A stretch of 35,372 nt of DNA from Bacteroidota bacterium (lineage in GTDB: Bacteria; Bacteroidota; Ignavibacteria; Ignavibacteriales; Ignavibacteriaceae): the NCBI GenBank assembly GCA_023475265.1, contig JAMCWE010000150.1, forward strand, positions 1 to 35,372, given 5' to 3'. Made by a program: the position numbers and the translations under genes. Below, one piece after another: positions 5,597-14,772 of the stretch. Position 1 is the stretch's first letter. The number at the start of each line of letters is the position of its first letter. Below the pieces are notes generated by a model. It was not told where the DNA came from, ran no database searches, and saw nothing but the letters and a program-made list of their open reading frames with translations.

Positions 5597-8212
5597 TTAT
5601 TTAAGCAGCATCATCTTTTTAACAACAACGTTGCTACCTGCTTGCAGTCTATAAATGTAAGTGCCACTAGCCAGCTTAGAAGCGTTAAACTCAACAGAAT
5701 GAACACCTGAACTAAAGGTCTGATTGTTCAATAGAACAGCAACCTGTCTTCCAAGTATGTCATATACTGTAAGGTTAACATTTTCCTGTTTAGCTAATCC
5801 AAACTGGATATTTGTAGTAGGATTAAAAGGATTAGGATAGTTTTGATCTACAAAGAAACTATGCGGAACAACTTTATTATTTATTCCTGTAATAGTTTTA
5901 AGTACAAGAGTAGCATATATAGTATCAACACTTGTAACTAATGGGTCAGAAGCAGTACTGCTTTTAGCTACTAAAGTCATTGCAATGTCAATTGTATCTT
6001 TGCCACCCATTGCTTTAATAATATCTATACCTTTTAATATTGCCAAAGTGTCTTTTCCACTATTATAAGCTAACACCTTCATTATTTCCTTACCACCAGA
6101 AGAGACTACAAATTGATAAGCAATACCATCACCGTTTAAGTCAATAGCCGGGGACCAGGAAACTGTATCAACTGCTAAAGAATCTACTTCAAGAGGTCTA
6201 AGTAGAGCCCTAGCTTTTAATTCAGGATTAAAGAAGAAATATGGTGAAGGCGGAACAGCTACATTTTGAGTGATGTCCGAATAGAAATTAGGTGTAATCT
6301 GGTATCCATCATTATAAACAGTTGAAGCGCTTGTGTATTGAGTAGCAACGCCATCTATTTTAATCGGATAAGTTGGTTCAGGATTATCATCAACATTTGT
6401 ATCGCCGTCTATTCTAAGTGTTAATGTTTTATATCCATCCCAGATTGTCATGTTAGCAGAAGCTCCAGCCGCAGGCCATGCAGCAGAAGTAGAAGCTTTT
6501 GCAACTCCATTAAATTCAATCACCTGGCTTTCATAATTTTCAGCATTCGCTAGGTAAGATTCAATTGTTAACTTGTGCGGCGTAAGCGCTCTGCCGGTAT
6601 CGATTAAAATTATATCGGTAGCCGGATTACTCACTGAAAGTTCAGTTGTTCCTCGGTATTGGGCTACAGATCCAGTGACCAATACTCTGTCGCCAAAATT
6701 AAACTTGGTAGTTGTTGCGCCGCTTTTAAATAAAAGTATACCTGCATTACCATCCTGCATTGAGTAACTAAATTGCCCAGTTCCCTGCAGATTTGGTGCA
6801 TTGATAACACCGATTACCTTAAATGTCTTACCAAGATTATCAGGCTTGAAGTCGTTGTTAGCATCAACTCTAGCTTGTTCAATAGTTGATAAACTATCAA
6901 CTTGCATGGAACTTAATACACAGATTGGAACTGGCAAGTTGCCTCTTGGAATTCCGGAATAAACAACTTCATCTGTTGCAGAATTAGCATCTATTTTTCC
7001 AGCAGATAAAATATCCCATTGATTTCCAGGCATTAACGAAGAATCTATTATTGAAGTAGAATAACTTGCGCTGCTAGTAATATCTCCTCCATTGTATGAA
7101 AGTAGATCAATTGACCCATCCGGTACGGCATGACCTGCGCGGGAACCGAAAACAAAATCCGTTTTCCCATCGCCGTTAAAGTCACCCATTGCACTTCCAT
7201 TTAAGTAGGTAGAGCCTAAAGTACTAAAATCCGCAATTTGAGTAGTTGACAGAGAATCACCCGCAGGCTGTAACAAAAATACTTTGCCATTTAGCCATCC
7301 GCCAATAACAATCTCTTTTTTACCATTGCCCGCTAAGTCCACTACCTGAGCTGATTTCCATGAACCACCAGGAACAACATTGGTATACATCTTGCCAAAT
7401 GTATATGTGCCGTTTGCATAGTAAACCGGCTGCATAGCACCGTTTGCATCAAAGAGATAAATGGTACTATCTACAACTGCCATATCATAAATTGTGGAAA
7501 GAGTAATTCCTCCGCCAATACCGGAAGTATCCATTTTCCAATGTTCGGAACCATCACCATTATCAGGAATATTATCAACAGAGATAACTCCAAAACGATA
7601 ACCTCCTGCTCTAGTGCAGAATACTAATTCTTGTTTTCCGTCGTTATTTACATCTGCAGCTACCCATTTAAACGGGCGAGTATTGTAACTTACAGAGTCG
7701 GTCATTGTCCATGTAGCATTTGCTTTATAGCCGCCGCTGCCATCAGAAACTCCCAATGCATCACTGCCTCCGCCTTGTGCTTCATAATCCAATAATCTAA
7801 TAGGATTTGTATTCGAAGAACTTATAGCATTAACTGGTCCCCAAATAACTTCCATTTTACCATCACCATCCAAATCTGCAACGGTTAATGGACACCAAGT
7901 ATTCTGATCCGGTATGCCTGGAACTGAAGCCCAAACAGAATCCCATGTAGTGCCGTTAAATTTAAATTCATAAATCCTTGGAATAATGGGATTTGTATTT
8001 AACTCACCACTTACAGCATAAATTTGCGGCTTACCACTGCCGGTAACATCGTAACCCGCAACCAAATTTCCGTAGCCTTCTGGATCGGCAGCACGTGGAG
8101 TAATTACAGACAGCCTCTTGAAAATAGTTGTAGTCTGTGCATTTAATACCCCTATTATTAGGAACACAAAAAAATTCAGAAAAAGAAACTTTATTAGTGA
8201 TCTTCCCTTCAT
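5597..8212 (-). CDS. secreted FG-GAP/OB-fold protein with T9SS sorting domain
   Basis: This 871-residue extracellular protein opens with a signal peptide (MKGRSLIKF..., cleavage after LNA, before QTTT). Residues about 40-400 carry at least four FG-GAP/VCBS repeats with acidic calcium-binding loops: DLDGDGKME, DVNNDGKQE, DLAGNGKKE and DFNGDGKTD. They are expected to form a seven-bladed propeller. About 450-640 resembles an OB-fold domain of secreted nucleases and DUF5689-like proteins (QGTGQFSYSMQDG, FGDRVLVTGSV). The last ~80 residues are a type A Por secretion domain (NYPNPFNPTT, VYDILGRQV, SGTYIYRLQ). It is probably the second gene of an operon with 8232-9686 (19-base gap, GAGGT ribosome binding site). 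No catalytic motif is evident; adhesion or cell-surface display is likely. Confidence 0.85.
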   Translation of the reverse strand: MKGRSLIKFLFLNFFVFLIIGVLNAQTTTIFKRLSVITPRAADPEGYGNLVAGYDVTGSGKPQIYAVSGELNTNPIIPRIYEFKFNGTTWDSVWASVPGIPDQNTWCPLTVADLDGDGKMEVIWGPVNAISSSNTNPIRLLDYEAQGGGSDALGVSDGSGGYKANATWTMTDSVSYNTRPFKWVAADVNNDGKQELVFCTRAGGYRFGVISVDNIPDNGDGSEHWKMDTSGIGGGITLSTIYDMAVVDSTIYLFDANGAMQPVYYANGTYTFGKMYTNVVPGGSWKSAQVVDLAGNGKKEIVIGGWLNGKVFLLQPAGDSLSTTQIADFSTLGSTYLNGSAMGDFNGDGKTDFVFGSRAGHAVPDGSIDLLSYNGGDITSSASYSTSIIDSSLMPGNQWDILSAGKIDANSATDEVVYSGIPRGNLPVPICVLSSMQVDSLSTIEQARVDANNDFKPDNLGKTFKVIGVINAPNLQGTGQFSYSMQDGNAGILLFKSGATTTKFNFGDRVLVTGSVAQYRGTTELSVSNPATDIILIDTGRALTPHKLTIESYLANAENYESQVIEFNGVAKASTSAAWPAAGASANMTIWDGYKTLTLRIDGDTNVDDNPEPTYPIKIDGVATQYTSASTVYNDGYQITPNFYSDITQNVAVPPSPYFFFNPELKARALLRPLEVDSLAVDTVSWSPAIDLNGDGIAYQFVVSSGGKEIMKVLAYNSGKDTLAILKGIDIIKAMGGKDTIDIAMTLVAKSSTASDPLVTSVDTIYATLVLKTITGINNKVVPHSFFVDQNYPNPFNPTTNIQFGLAKQENVNLTVYDILGRQVAVLLNNQTFSSGVHSVEFNASKLASGTYIYRLQAGSNVVVKKMMLLK

Positions 8213-8231
8213 GTTAACCTCTTTTTTTTAG

Positions 8232-9686
8232 TTATTTAATTAATGACATCTTCTTTGATAATTTTTCGACGCCATTTGTTAATATATATATATAAGTACC
8301 AGATGCAAGTTTGGATGCATCAAAGGTAACTGTATAGTTTCCTGAATTGAAATAAGCTGAGTTAATTAAATTTGAAATTAATCTTCCATTTATATCATAA
8401 ACTGATAATGAAATGTTCGAACTTTTATTTACAGAAAATTCAATTGTTGTTGTCGGATTAAATGGATTCGGATAATTTTGAGATAGATTGAATTTATCCG
8501 GTACAAGATTATTTGTCTTTTCTACTGAAGTAATTGTTAAAGGTATTGTTGGTAGAGTTCCCGAGAATAACCATTTATCTACTGTCCAGCCAAAATATGA
8601 TTGATCATATAGATTAAACTTCTCATCGTAAGCAACATTGTATGGAGATGTATAACCTGAAACATTTCCTACTGTTCCTCCTGATCTTTGGTTATATCCT
8701 CCCGTTTGGTCATAATTCCATTTTGCACAATCAAGGTTATTTAGTATTTCGCCAGTGTTTGGATTAAGAGCGTATATGCGTCCATATTCATAACCGGCAC
8801 CTAACATAAAATTATTTGCACAAGCTACAAACAAAATATTTTTTGTGTTCATAAACGAAAGGCCCCACGGACCCGGGCTTAAAAACGTACCACCAACTGA
8901 CGTCAATGTGTCAGTTAATGTAAAATTAAAACCACTATATAAAGTATATCCTGTAGCTGGGCTTCCGGTATAACAATATATTTTCTTTGTGGAATAATTA
9001 GAAACATACACAACTGAACCATTGCTATTTGCAGCTATTCCTCTAATTATACCGGTATCTGGAATAGTTATTCTTGTCATTGCAGTTGGAGAATGTAAGC
9101 CGCTCCAATTATCATCCTTCGTTATACTATTAAAAACTAAAACTTGTCCTTGTTTACCTTCACCTGGATATGTTGAAACATAAGTTATTCCATTACCATC
9201 AACTGTAACAGTGTAAATGGAATCCGAACCAGTTGATATTCTGTAATCAGTAGAATAAACTGAATCAGATCCTAATTTGAATACAAGAACATTTCGGGAA
9301 GGATCATTGTTAGCAACATAGATTAGTGAATCTGATGTGGCAAAAATTGAAACAGCACCAGTCATTTCAACGTCATCAAAACCACTCATCCAATGTTGAT
9401 GCCATCCTCCGTTATAGGGATAGAATCCCATTCTACCTTTAGCAGAATCTGCATTTGTATACCCAACAAGGAAATCAGTTCCGCCATTAGTGCTATAAGC
9501 TAAAGCAACAAATGTATTTTCCTTAATAACTCCCAATGACGATACATTTATGCCTACGCCGTTAGATTCATCATCATAAGTTGCATAATTGCAAGACCAA
9601 GTACCATTGAATTGTTGTGCTTGAGTTGATATGGCAATCAAAATGATGAGGACGAAAAGAAACTTTATTAAATGACCAAACTTCAT
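8232..9686 (-). CDS. secreted propeller-like protein with T9SS sorting domain
   Basis: The 484-residue product has a signal peptide (hydrophobic 8-20, cleavage after TQA, before QQFNG). A body of about 370 residues of repeated strand-rich segments follows (SDSIYTVTVDGNGITYVST, GIAANSNGSVVYVSN, LNPNTGEIL), suggestive of an NHL/YVTN-like beta-propeller. The C-terminal domain is a Por secretion domain (NYPNPFNPTTTIEF, VYDINGRLI, SGTYIYIL). An unusually strong ribosome binding site, AAGGAGGAGT (9691-9700, minus strand), precedes the ATG. It is first in a two-gene unit with the FG-GAP protein, which shares the same sorting tail. Ligand or function cannot be told. Confidence 0.82.
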   Translation of the reverse strand: MKFGHLIKFLFVLIILIAISTQAQQFNGTWSCNYATYDDESNGVGINVSSLGVIKENTFVALAYSTNGGTDFLVGYTNADSAKGRMGFYPYNGGWHQHWMSGFDDVEMTGAVSIFATSDSLIYVANNDPSRNVLVFKLGSDSVYSTDYRISTGSDSIYTVTVDGNGITYVSTYPGEGKQGQVLVFNSITKDDNWSGLHSPTAMTRITIPDTGIIRGIAANSNGSVVYVSNYSTKKIYCYTGSPATGYTLYSGFNFTLTDTLTSVGGTFLSPGPWGLSFMNTKNILFVACANNFMLGAGYEYGRIYALNPNTGEILNNLDCAKWNYDQTGGYNQRSGGTVGNVSGYTSPYNVAYDEKFNLYDQSYFGWTVDKWLFSGTLPTIPLTITSVEKTNNLVPDKFNLSQNYPNPFNPTTTIEFSVNKSSNISLSVYDINGRLISNLINSAYFNSGNYTVTFDASKLASGTYIYILTNGVEKLSKKMSLIK

Positions 9687-9984
9687 AGAGACTCCTCCTT
9701 TGCGTTTGTTTTTAGTATTGCATGGCCAACTTTCAAAAAAATGAATTAAATGTCAAGAAAGATTTGCAATAATTTTAATTTTTTTTTGAATATGAATTAT
9801 AATTTTTTTCTTAAATTGTAATTTGAAGGTGGATTACTTTATCATTAATCTTAAAATATTTTGCTGGATCCAATAAGTATTGTAAAAAAAATCCTCGTTA
9901 TCTTAATGTCAGATATTAGAATCCGTAACAAGAAATAGGCGATAATTTTTTTTAAGAGTATTTAACATTATTTATTTTACTTCA
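9687..9984. other. divergent intergenic region
   Basis: This 298-bp AT-rich stretch lies between the T9SS-protein operon (minus) and the MATE gene (plus). On the minus strand a TTGACA hexamer is present, but the position 17 bases on (AAAGTT) is a poor -10. On the plus strand TATTTT (9973-9978) ends six bases before the MATE start codon. No gene was seen. Confidence 0.35.
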
Positions 9985-11361
9985 ATGAATTTATTTCCAG
10001 TCGATAATTATTATAAAAAAATACTCCAAGTTTCTTTACCCGCAATTGCAGGCCTTTCAACGCAAATGGTCGTTTCGCTTGTTGATGCTGCAATGGTCGG
10101 TAGGATTTCTGAAGCTACTTACGCCTTGGCTGCAATGGGAATCGGGATTCTTGCAACTTGGGCTTTGGTAAGTTTTTTCTCAAGCTTAGCTACCGGAACT
10201 CACGTTCTTGTTGCAAGGAATTTTGGATCGCAGAGTTTTATCCAATGTGGAAGAGTTCTTAATAATTCTTTGATCATTGGATTTTTAATTGGTATCGTTA
10301 TAGCTGTTATTTGTGCGTTGGGTGCTTATCCTATCGCTCATTTTTTTGCAGCTGATCCTGTGGTTGGTAATTATGCGGCACAATTTATTTTCTACCGTTT
10401 TCTTGGTTTACCTTTTTTTCTTATCTCAGTTTCTTATAGAGGATTTTTCTTTGGAATAGGTAAAACAAAAATTTTTATGTACTCCGGTGTTATGACTAAT
10501 GTACTAAACATTATTATTAACTATTTCTTAATTTTTGGATCATTCGGTGCACCGAGAATGGGACTTGCCGGTGCCGGTCTTGGCTCCTCACTTGCAACTT
10601 TATTTGATTCTCTATTCTATTTTGTAATTATTTTATTGCCTTCATATAGACATAGATACCAAAACTTTCGTCATTTCAAATTAGATTTTAACATAATAAA
10701 AAAGATATACAGAATTTCATTACCGGTTTCTTTTCAAAATATATTTATCCTAATCGGCTTTTTAATTTTTGTTTTGATTACTGGATTTATTGGCACTAAA
10801 GAACAGGCAGCAACGCAAGCAATTATCAGCACATTATTTATTTCTTTTCTACCTTGCTTTGGATTCGGGATAGGAGTTCAAACATTAGTAGGAAACAGTC
10901 TCGGTTCTAAAAGATTTGAGCAAGCAAGAATATATGGTTTTGAAACTGCTAAAATAGCTACTTATTATACTTTTGTTTTAGGACTTATTTATGTATTCCT
11001 TCCACAAGTTATTCTGCTGATCATAACAACTGATCAATCGATAATTGAAACTGCAAAACCTGCGCTCAGAATTGCAGGCTTTTCTCAAATATTTTATGCA
11101 ACTGGCGTTGTGCTTGCAAATGGATTACAAGCCGGCGGAAAAACTTTGTTTGTAATGATTGCTGAAGTAATAGCGAATCTTTTTATCTTTGTTCCGCTTG
11201 CTTTTATCTTAGGTGTATATTTAAAATTAGGGCTAACATGGGCTTGGATGGCTTTGCCTGCATATATTATTTTTTATTCTTTAATTATATATTTAAAATT
11301 CCGATCAAATAATTGGGAGATAGAAAAAAGTCAAAAATTTTTAATAAATCATTTTAAATAA
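9985..11361 (+). CDS. MATE family efflux transporter
   Basis: The 458-residue protein has twelve hydrophobic segments in two homologous halves, the expected size for MATE (NorM/DinF) exporters that expel organic cations or drugs using Na+ or H+. Motifs include PAIAGLSTQMVVSLVDAAMVG in helix 1, ALAAMGIG, GTHVLVARNFG and, in the second half, GFGIGVQTLVGNSLGSKR. No Shine-Dalgarno is seen. A TATTTT box ends six bases before the ATG, which would fit a near-leaderless transcript, but no good -35 accompanies it. It sits apart from its neighbours. The substrate is unknown. Confidence 0.92.
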   Translation: MNLFPVDNYYKKILQVSLPAIAGLSTQMVVSLVDAAMVGRISEATYALAAMGIGILATWALVSFFSSLATGTHVLVARNFGSQSFIQCGRVLNNSLIIGFLIGIVIAVICALGAYPIAHFFAADPVVGNYAAQFIFYRFLGLPFFLISVSYRGFFFGIGKTKIFMYSGVMTNVLNIIINYFLIFGSFGAPRMGLAGAGLGSSLATLFDSLFYFVIILLPSYRHRYQNFRHFKLDFNIIKKIYRISLPVSFQNIFILIGFLIFVLITGFIGTKEQAATQAIISTLFISFLPCFGFGIGVQTLVGNSLGSKRFEQARIYGFETAKIATYYTFVLGLIYVFLPQVILLIITTDQSIIETAKPALRIAGFSQIFYATGVVLANGLQAGGKTLFVMIAEVIANLFIFVPLAFILGVYLKLGLTWAWMALPAYIIFYSLIIYLKFRSNNWEIEKSQKFLINHFK

Positions 11362-11431
11362 TTTTGTCCTTTTGAATTAGTGATATTTAATTAGACTACT
11401 CATAAAAAATTAATTTAATTTTATATAAATC

Positions 11432-11460
11432 TTGACATTATTTAACCAGTGCAATATATT
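11432..11460 (+). promoter_or_regulatory. sigma-70-like promoter giving a leaderless transcript
   Basis: TTGACA (11432-11437) and TATATT (11455-11460) are separated by exactly 17 bases. Transcription would start about seven bases later, at or next to the A of the ATG at 11467. No ribosome binding site is present, so the mRNA should be leaderless. Confidence 0.6.
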
Positions 11461-11466
11461 TTAAGC

Positions 11467-11868
11467 ATGGAAAAACGATCCCTTGTAAAAATCTTAATAA
11501 TATTAGCCTGTTTTGCCACAGCTTTTGCTGGTGCTAATATTGACATCTTTCAAGCAACGGTTTCAGGGGATAATACAACTTTGGATTGGCATACAACAGA
11601 CGAATCAAACGTTCAATATTTTATTATACAACGAAAAACTCCTCAAACAGATTTTGTTGATGTAGCAAAAATTTCTCCTGACGGCAGTCATTATTATAAA
11701 TATATTGATCAATCCATTTATAAAACTAATGATGTAATGCTGATTTATCAGATTGGAGTTTTGTATTATAATAATCCAACTCCTGAATACTTAAAACAAA
11801 CATCGGTTTCTATGAGCATTTCGGGAATTAGAAAAACTTGGGGAAGTATTAAAGCAATGTTCCGATAA
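11467..11868 (+). CDS. small exported FN3-like protein
   Basis: The 133-residue product has a signal peptide (MEKRSLVKILIILACFATAFA, cleavage before GANID). A single domain of about 75 residues follows, in the style of the fibronectin-type-III-like modules found in T9SS cargo proteins: TTLDWHTTDESNVQYFIIQRK, then a YYKYIDQSI turn and a LIYQIGVLYYNN strand. The last 30 residues end in a basic amphipathic stretch (GIRKTWGSIKAMFR). A GTG at 11449 is in frame but overlaps the promoter, so ATG 11467 is the start. No sorting domain is attached. Function unknown; probably periplasmic or surface-located. Confidence 0.65.
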   Translation: MEKRSLVKILIILACFATAFAGANIDIFQATVSGDNTTLDWHTTDESNVQYFIIQRKTPQTDFVDVAKISPDGSHYYKYIDQSIYKTNDVMLIYQIGVLYYNNPTPEYLKQTSVSMSISGIRKTWGSIKAMFR

Positions 11869-11959
11869 TTTGACATCTCTAATGACCTTTTTATTTATTT
11901 CCAAATCCTATCTTCAAATACAATTTCATTTAATTAAATTTTTATGATTATTTTTAGCA

Positions 11960-13219
11960 ATGTTATTTCCTCAATTTTTGAAACTAATGCTAAAAATTTT
12001 TCAATATACATTTATTGTTTTTCTTTCAATTATGTTTTTAAACGGATGCTCAACTTCTAGAAGATTTGCAAAAAAAGAAAAATTTTACACGCCTTCAAAC
12101 AGCTTGCCTATAAAAGTTTTACTTGGTAACCAATCGAATTATTTTACATATTTAGTTGAAAGTCCATTAATCCTTTATCAAGATAATAAGGCAATCGCCT
12201 TAGTAAAGAATGGGAATCGGCTTAACTTTTCAATAAACGGCGGAGGAAGTTTAAACTTAGTAATTGCGGACAAATCTTTTCATTCAAATTATTTCGAACT
12301 AAAACCCGCTTCAAAAGAAAGTACTATCTATTATAAAGGCAGAAGATATTATGGCTTTTTAATTGTCAAACCTGATAGAAATTCTGTTCGAATAATTAAT
12401 AGAATACCATTAGAAGATTATTTAAAAGGCGTTGTACCTACTGAGATGCCTGTGGGACAAGGCGACGATTATTTAGAAGCTTTAAAAGCTTTTGCAATTT
12501 GTGCTAGGACTTATGCCATAAATAGAATGGATAAGAATAATTCATATTTTGATGTTTACGTTGATACAAGAGATCAAGTTTATGGCGGAGCAGGATACGA
12601 AAAAGAATTGTCCGATCGTGCAGTTGATGAAACAAATGGATTGATACTCACTTATGACGATAATCCTGCAAAAGTTTATTATCATTCTTCATGCGGCGGA
12701 CATACTGAAAATGCAAAGTTAGTTTTTGGAGTTAAGGATGCGCCTTATTTGGACGGCGTAAAAGATGGAGATCCTCCAAATTGTTCCGGCGCGCCAAATT
12801 TTAAATGGGAAGAAAAATATAATGATAATGTTTTTATCCAAAGATTAATCGCTGCTGGTTTAACTAGCAATAAAAATTATTCATTAAAAAATGTAGAAGT
12901 AAAAAGCCGGGATGAATCCGGCAGAGTTAACGATCTTGAAATTACTTTAGCTTCAGAAAATAACAATGAAAAGATTATACATATAAACGGTAATCGTATT
13001 AGAAGCGTAATCAGAACTTCGGATAATAGTAATATTTTAAAAAGCACTTTATTTAATATTTCTTTCGATGGAAACATAGTTACAATTTCCGGCAAAGGTT
13101 ACGGACATGGCGTTGGACTTTGTCAATGGGGCGCAATACATCAATCAATTGAAGGGAAGAGTTATAAAAGTATTTTATCATTTTATTTTCCGGGAACAGA
13201 GGTTAGAAAGCTAAAATGA
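11960..13219 (+). CDS. SpoIID/LytB-domain lipoprotein
   Basis: SpoIID-type enzymes are lytic transglycosylases acting on amidase-processed, denuded peptidoglycan glycan strands. This 419-residue protein begins with a lipoprotein signal (lipobox FLNGC, C30). The SpoIID core shows VVPTEMP (E162, the position of the catalytic glutamate), a helix ALKAFAICARTYA, then YHSSCGGHTE (241-250) and the C-terminal signature GYGHGVGLCQWGA. ATG 11960 is taken as start; ATG 11987 would give a more compact signal peptide. It overlaps the maf gene by four bases (ATGA), so the two are translationally coupled. A role in cell-wall remodelling or division of a non-sporulating bacterium is inferred. Confidence 0.9.
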   Translation: MLFPQFLKLMLKIFQYTFIVFLSIMFLNGCSTSRRFAKKEKFYTPSNSLPIKVLLGNQSNYFTYLVESPLILYQDNKAIALVKNGNRLNFSINGGGSLNLVIADKSFHSNYFELKPASKESTIYYKGRRYYGFLIVKPDRNSVRIINRIPLEDYLKGVVPTEMPVGQGDDYLEALKAFAICARTYAINRMDKNNSYFDVYVDTRDQVYGGAGYEKELSDRAVDETNGLILTYDDNPAKVYYHSSCGGHTENAKLVFGVKDAPYLDGVKDGDPPNCSGAPNFKWEEKYNDNVFIQRLIAAGLTSNKNYSLKNVEVKSRDESGRVNDLEITLASENNNEKIIHINGNRIRSVIRTSDNSNILKSTLFNISFDGNIVTISGKGYGHGVGLCQWGAIHQSIEGKSYKSILSFYFPGTEVRKLK

Positions 13220-13794
13220 TTAAAACAAATTTGCCAATTATTCTTGCGTCAAATTCACCAAGAAGAAAGAAACTTCTTCATCAATTAAATTTAAATTTTA
13301 GTGTTCTGAATGTTGAAATTGATGAGAGAGTAAAGAAAAATGAGAAACCGGTTCATCTTGTTAAAAGGCTTTCATTAGAGAAATTAAAAAAAGCTAAAGA
13401 AAAAATTATTGAAGGAATAATTATTACTGCCGATACAATTGTAGTGCTTGATGGTAAGGTTATAAATAAACCTGTTGATAAAGAAGATGCAAAACGTATT
13501 CTAAAAAGATTGAGCGGAAGAAGGCACACTGTTTATACGGGATATTCAATTTACAATTCATCAACTAATAAAACTATAACAGATTATGAAAAAACATTTG
13601 TTATATTTCGCAAATTAAAAATTAAAGAAATAGAAGATTATATCTTGAGCGGTAGCCCTATGGATAAAGCCGGAGCTTACGGAATACAAGATGATTTCGG
13701 AGCTGTCTTCATAAAAAAAATAAACGGCTGTTATTATAATGTTGTTGGTTTACCGCTGATGAAACTTTATCAAACTTTGTTGGGGATAATCTGA
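13216..13794 (+). CDS. maf: Maf-like nucleoside triphosphate pyrophosphatase
   Basis: Maf/YhdE proteins hydrolyse non-canonical or pyrimidine NTPs (dTTP, UTP, modified forms) to NMP and pyrophosphate. The protein has 192 residues, the usual family length. Diagnostic motifs are ILASNSPRRKKLL near the N-terminus, TADTIVVLDGKVINKP (catalytic D73 region), SGRRHTVYTGY and DKAGAYGIQ near the end. The ATG overlaps the stop of the SpoIID gene and the next gene begins two bases after the stop, so this is the middle of a three-gene unit. Pairing of maf with cell-wall genes is common. The exact substrate subclass (dTTP/UTP versus m7GTP) cannot be decided by eye. Confidence 0.92.
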   Translation: MIKTNLPIILASNSPRRKKLLHQLNLNFSVLNVEIDERVKKNEKPVHLVKRLSLEKLKKAKEKIIEGIIITADTIVVLDGKVINKPVDKEDAKRILKRLSGRRHTVYTGYSIYNSSTNKTITDYEKTFVIFRKLKIKEIEDYILSGSPMDKAGAYGIQDDFGAVFIKKINGCYYNVVGLPLMKLYQTLLGII

Positions 13795-13795
13795 A

Positions 13796-14755
13796 TTGCT
13801 AAAAAAAGTTAAAAGAAATATTTTCATTTCTCTTGGCGCTGCGGGGTTACTTTACCTTGGATTTACAATTTATGCAAACTTTGATAACGTCGTCTCGACT
13901 TTCGCTTCCTTCAATTGGTTTCTAATTCCACTTTTGCTTTTGCTTTCGCTGATGAATTATTTTATCAGATTTCTTAAATGGGATTATTATCTTGGGATTT
14001 TAAAAATAAGGATTAAAAAAATAGATTCATTTTCAATTTTCATGTCCGGATTGATAATGAGCGTAACTCCTGGAAAGATGGGGGAACTGTTAAAATCATA
14101 TCTTGTAAAAGAAGTTACCAAAGAACCAATCAGTAAAACTTTTCCGGTTATTTTCGCAGAAAGAATTACAGATTTTGTTTCATTAATTATAATTACATTG
14201 ATCGGCGCGTATGTATTTAATTTCGGAAGAGAAGTTATAATAGGTGTCGGGATATTTTTCTTAATTGTTCTGATCATAATAAGTAATAAAATTATTGCTC
14301 TTCAGATTATCAAACTTCTAGAAAAAAATAAATTTTTAAAGAAACATTTAGAAAGCATTCATAACGCTTACGAAAGCTCCTACCAGATGTTAAAACCGCT
14401 TCCATTAATTTATATGACATTGTTAAGTTTGGTATCTTGGTCGTTTGAATGTTTTGGATATCACATAATTCTTATTAATTTTAATATAGAAGTTAGTTTT
14501 TTGTGGGCAGCATTTAGTTATGGATTTGCGATTATTGTAGGTGCAATTACAATGTTGCCGGGCGGTTTAGGAGTTACAGAAGGTTCACTTACTTTTATGC
14601 TAATCCGTAATAACTTCCCAAAAGATCTGGCTGTCGCTTCTACATTTATTGTGAGAGTAGTTACTCTCTGGTTTGCAGTTTTAGTTGGGATATTTAGTGT
14701 TACATTATATCAAAATAGGTACGGTAAAATTACCGTGGAAACAGTTTCAAATTAG
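13796..14755 (+). CDS. UPF0104 / lysylphosphatidylglycerol synthase-like membrane protein
   Basis: The 319-residue protein has about eight membrane helices and matches the flippase-like transmembrane domain (UPF0104, AglD/MprF N-terminal type). Motifs include NYFIRFLKWDYYL, SVTPGKMGELLKSY and the late signature LPGGLGVTEGSL. It has no soluble aminoacyl-transferase domain, so it is not a full MprF. Members are thought to move lipid-linked molecules across the membrane. It starts with TTG two bases after the maf stop, with a GGGGAT stretch as possible ribosome binding site. The following icd gene is 17 bases away, so it may be co-transcribed. Confidence 0.85.
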   Translation: MLKKVKRNIFISLGAAGLLYLGFTIYANFDNVVSTFASFNWFLIPLLLLLSLMNYFIRFLKWDYYLGILKIRIKKIDSFSIFMSGLIMSVTPGKMGELLKSYLVKEVTKEPISKTFPVIFAERITDFVSLIIITLIGAYVFNFGREVIIGVGIFFLIVLIIISNKIIALQIIKLLEKNKFLKKHLESIHNAYESSYQMLKPLPLIYMTLLSLVSWSFECFGYHIILINFNIEVSFLWAAFSYGFAIIVGAITMLPGGLGVTEGSLTFMLIRNNFPKDLAVASTFIVRVVTLWFAVLVGIFSVTLYQNRYGKITVETVSN

Positions 14756-14772
14756 AATAAAGGAGTTCTGAA

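Noticed and set aside
13796-14755. Full MprF lysyl-phosphatidylglycerol synthase
   Set aside because: Only the membrane domain is present; at 319 residues it lacks the soluble aminoacyl-transferase domain.
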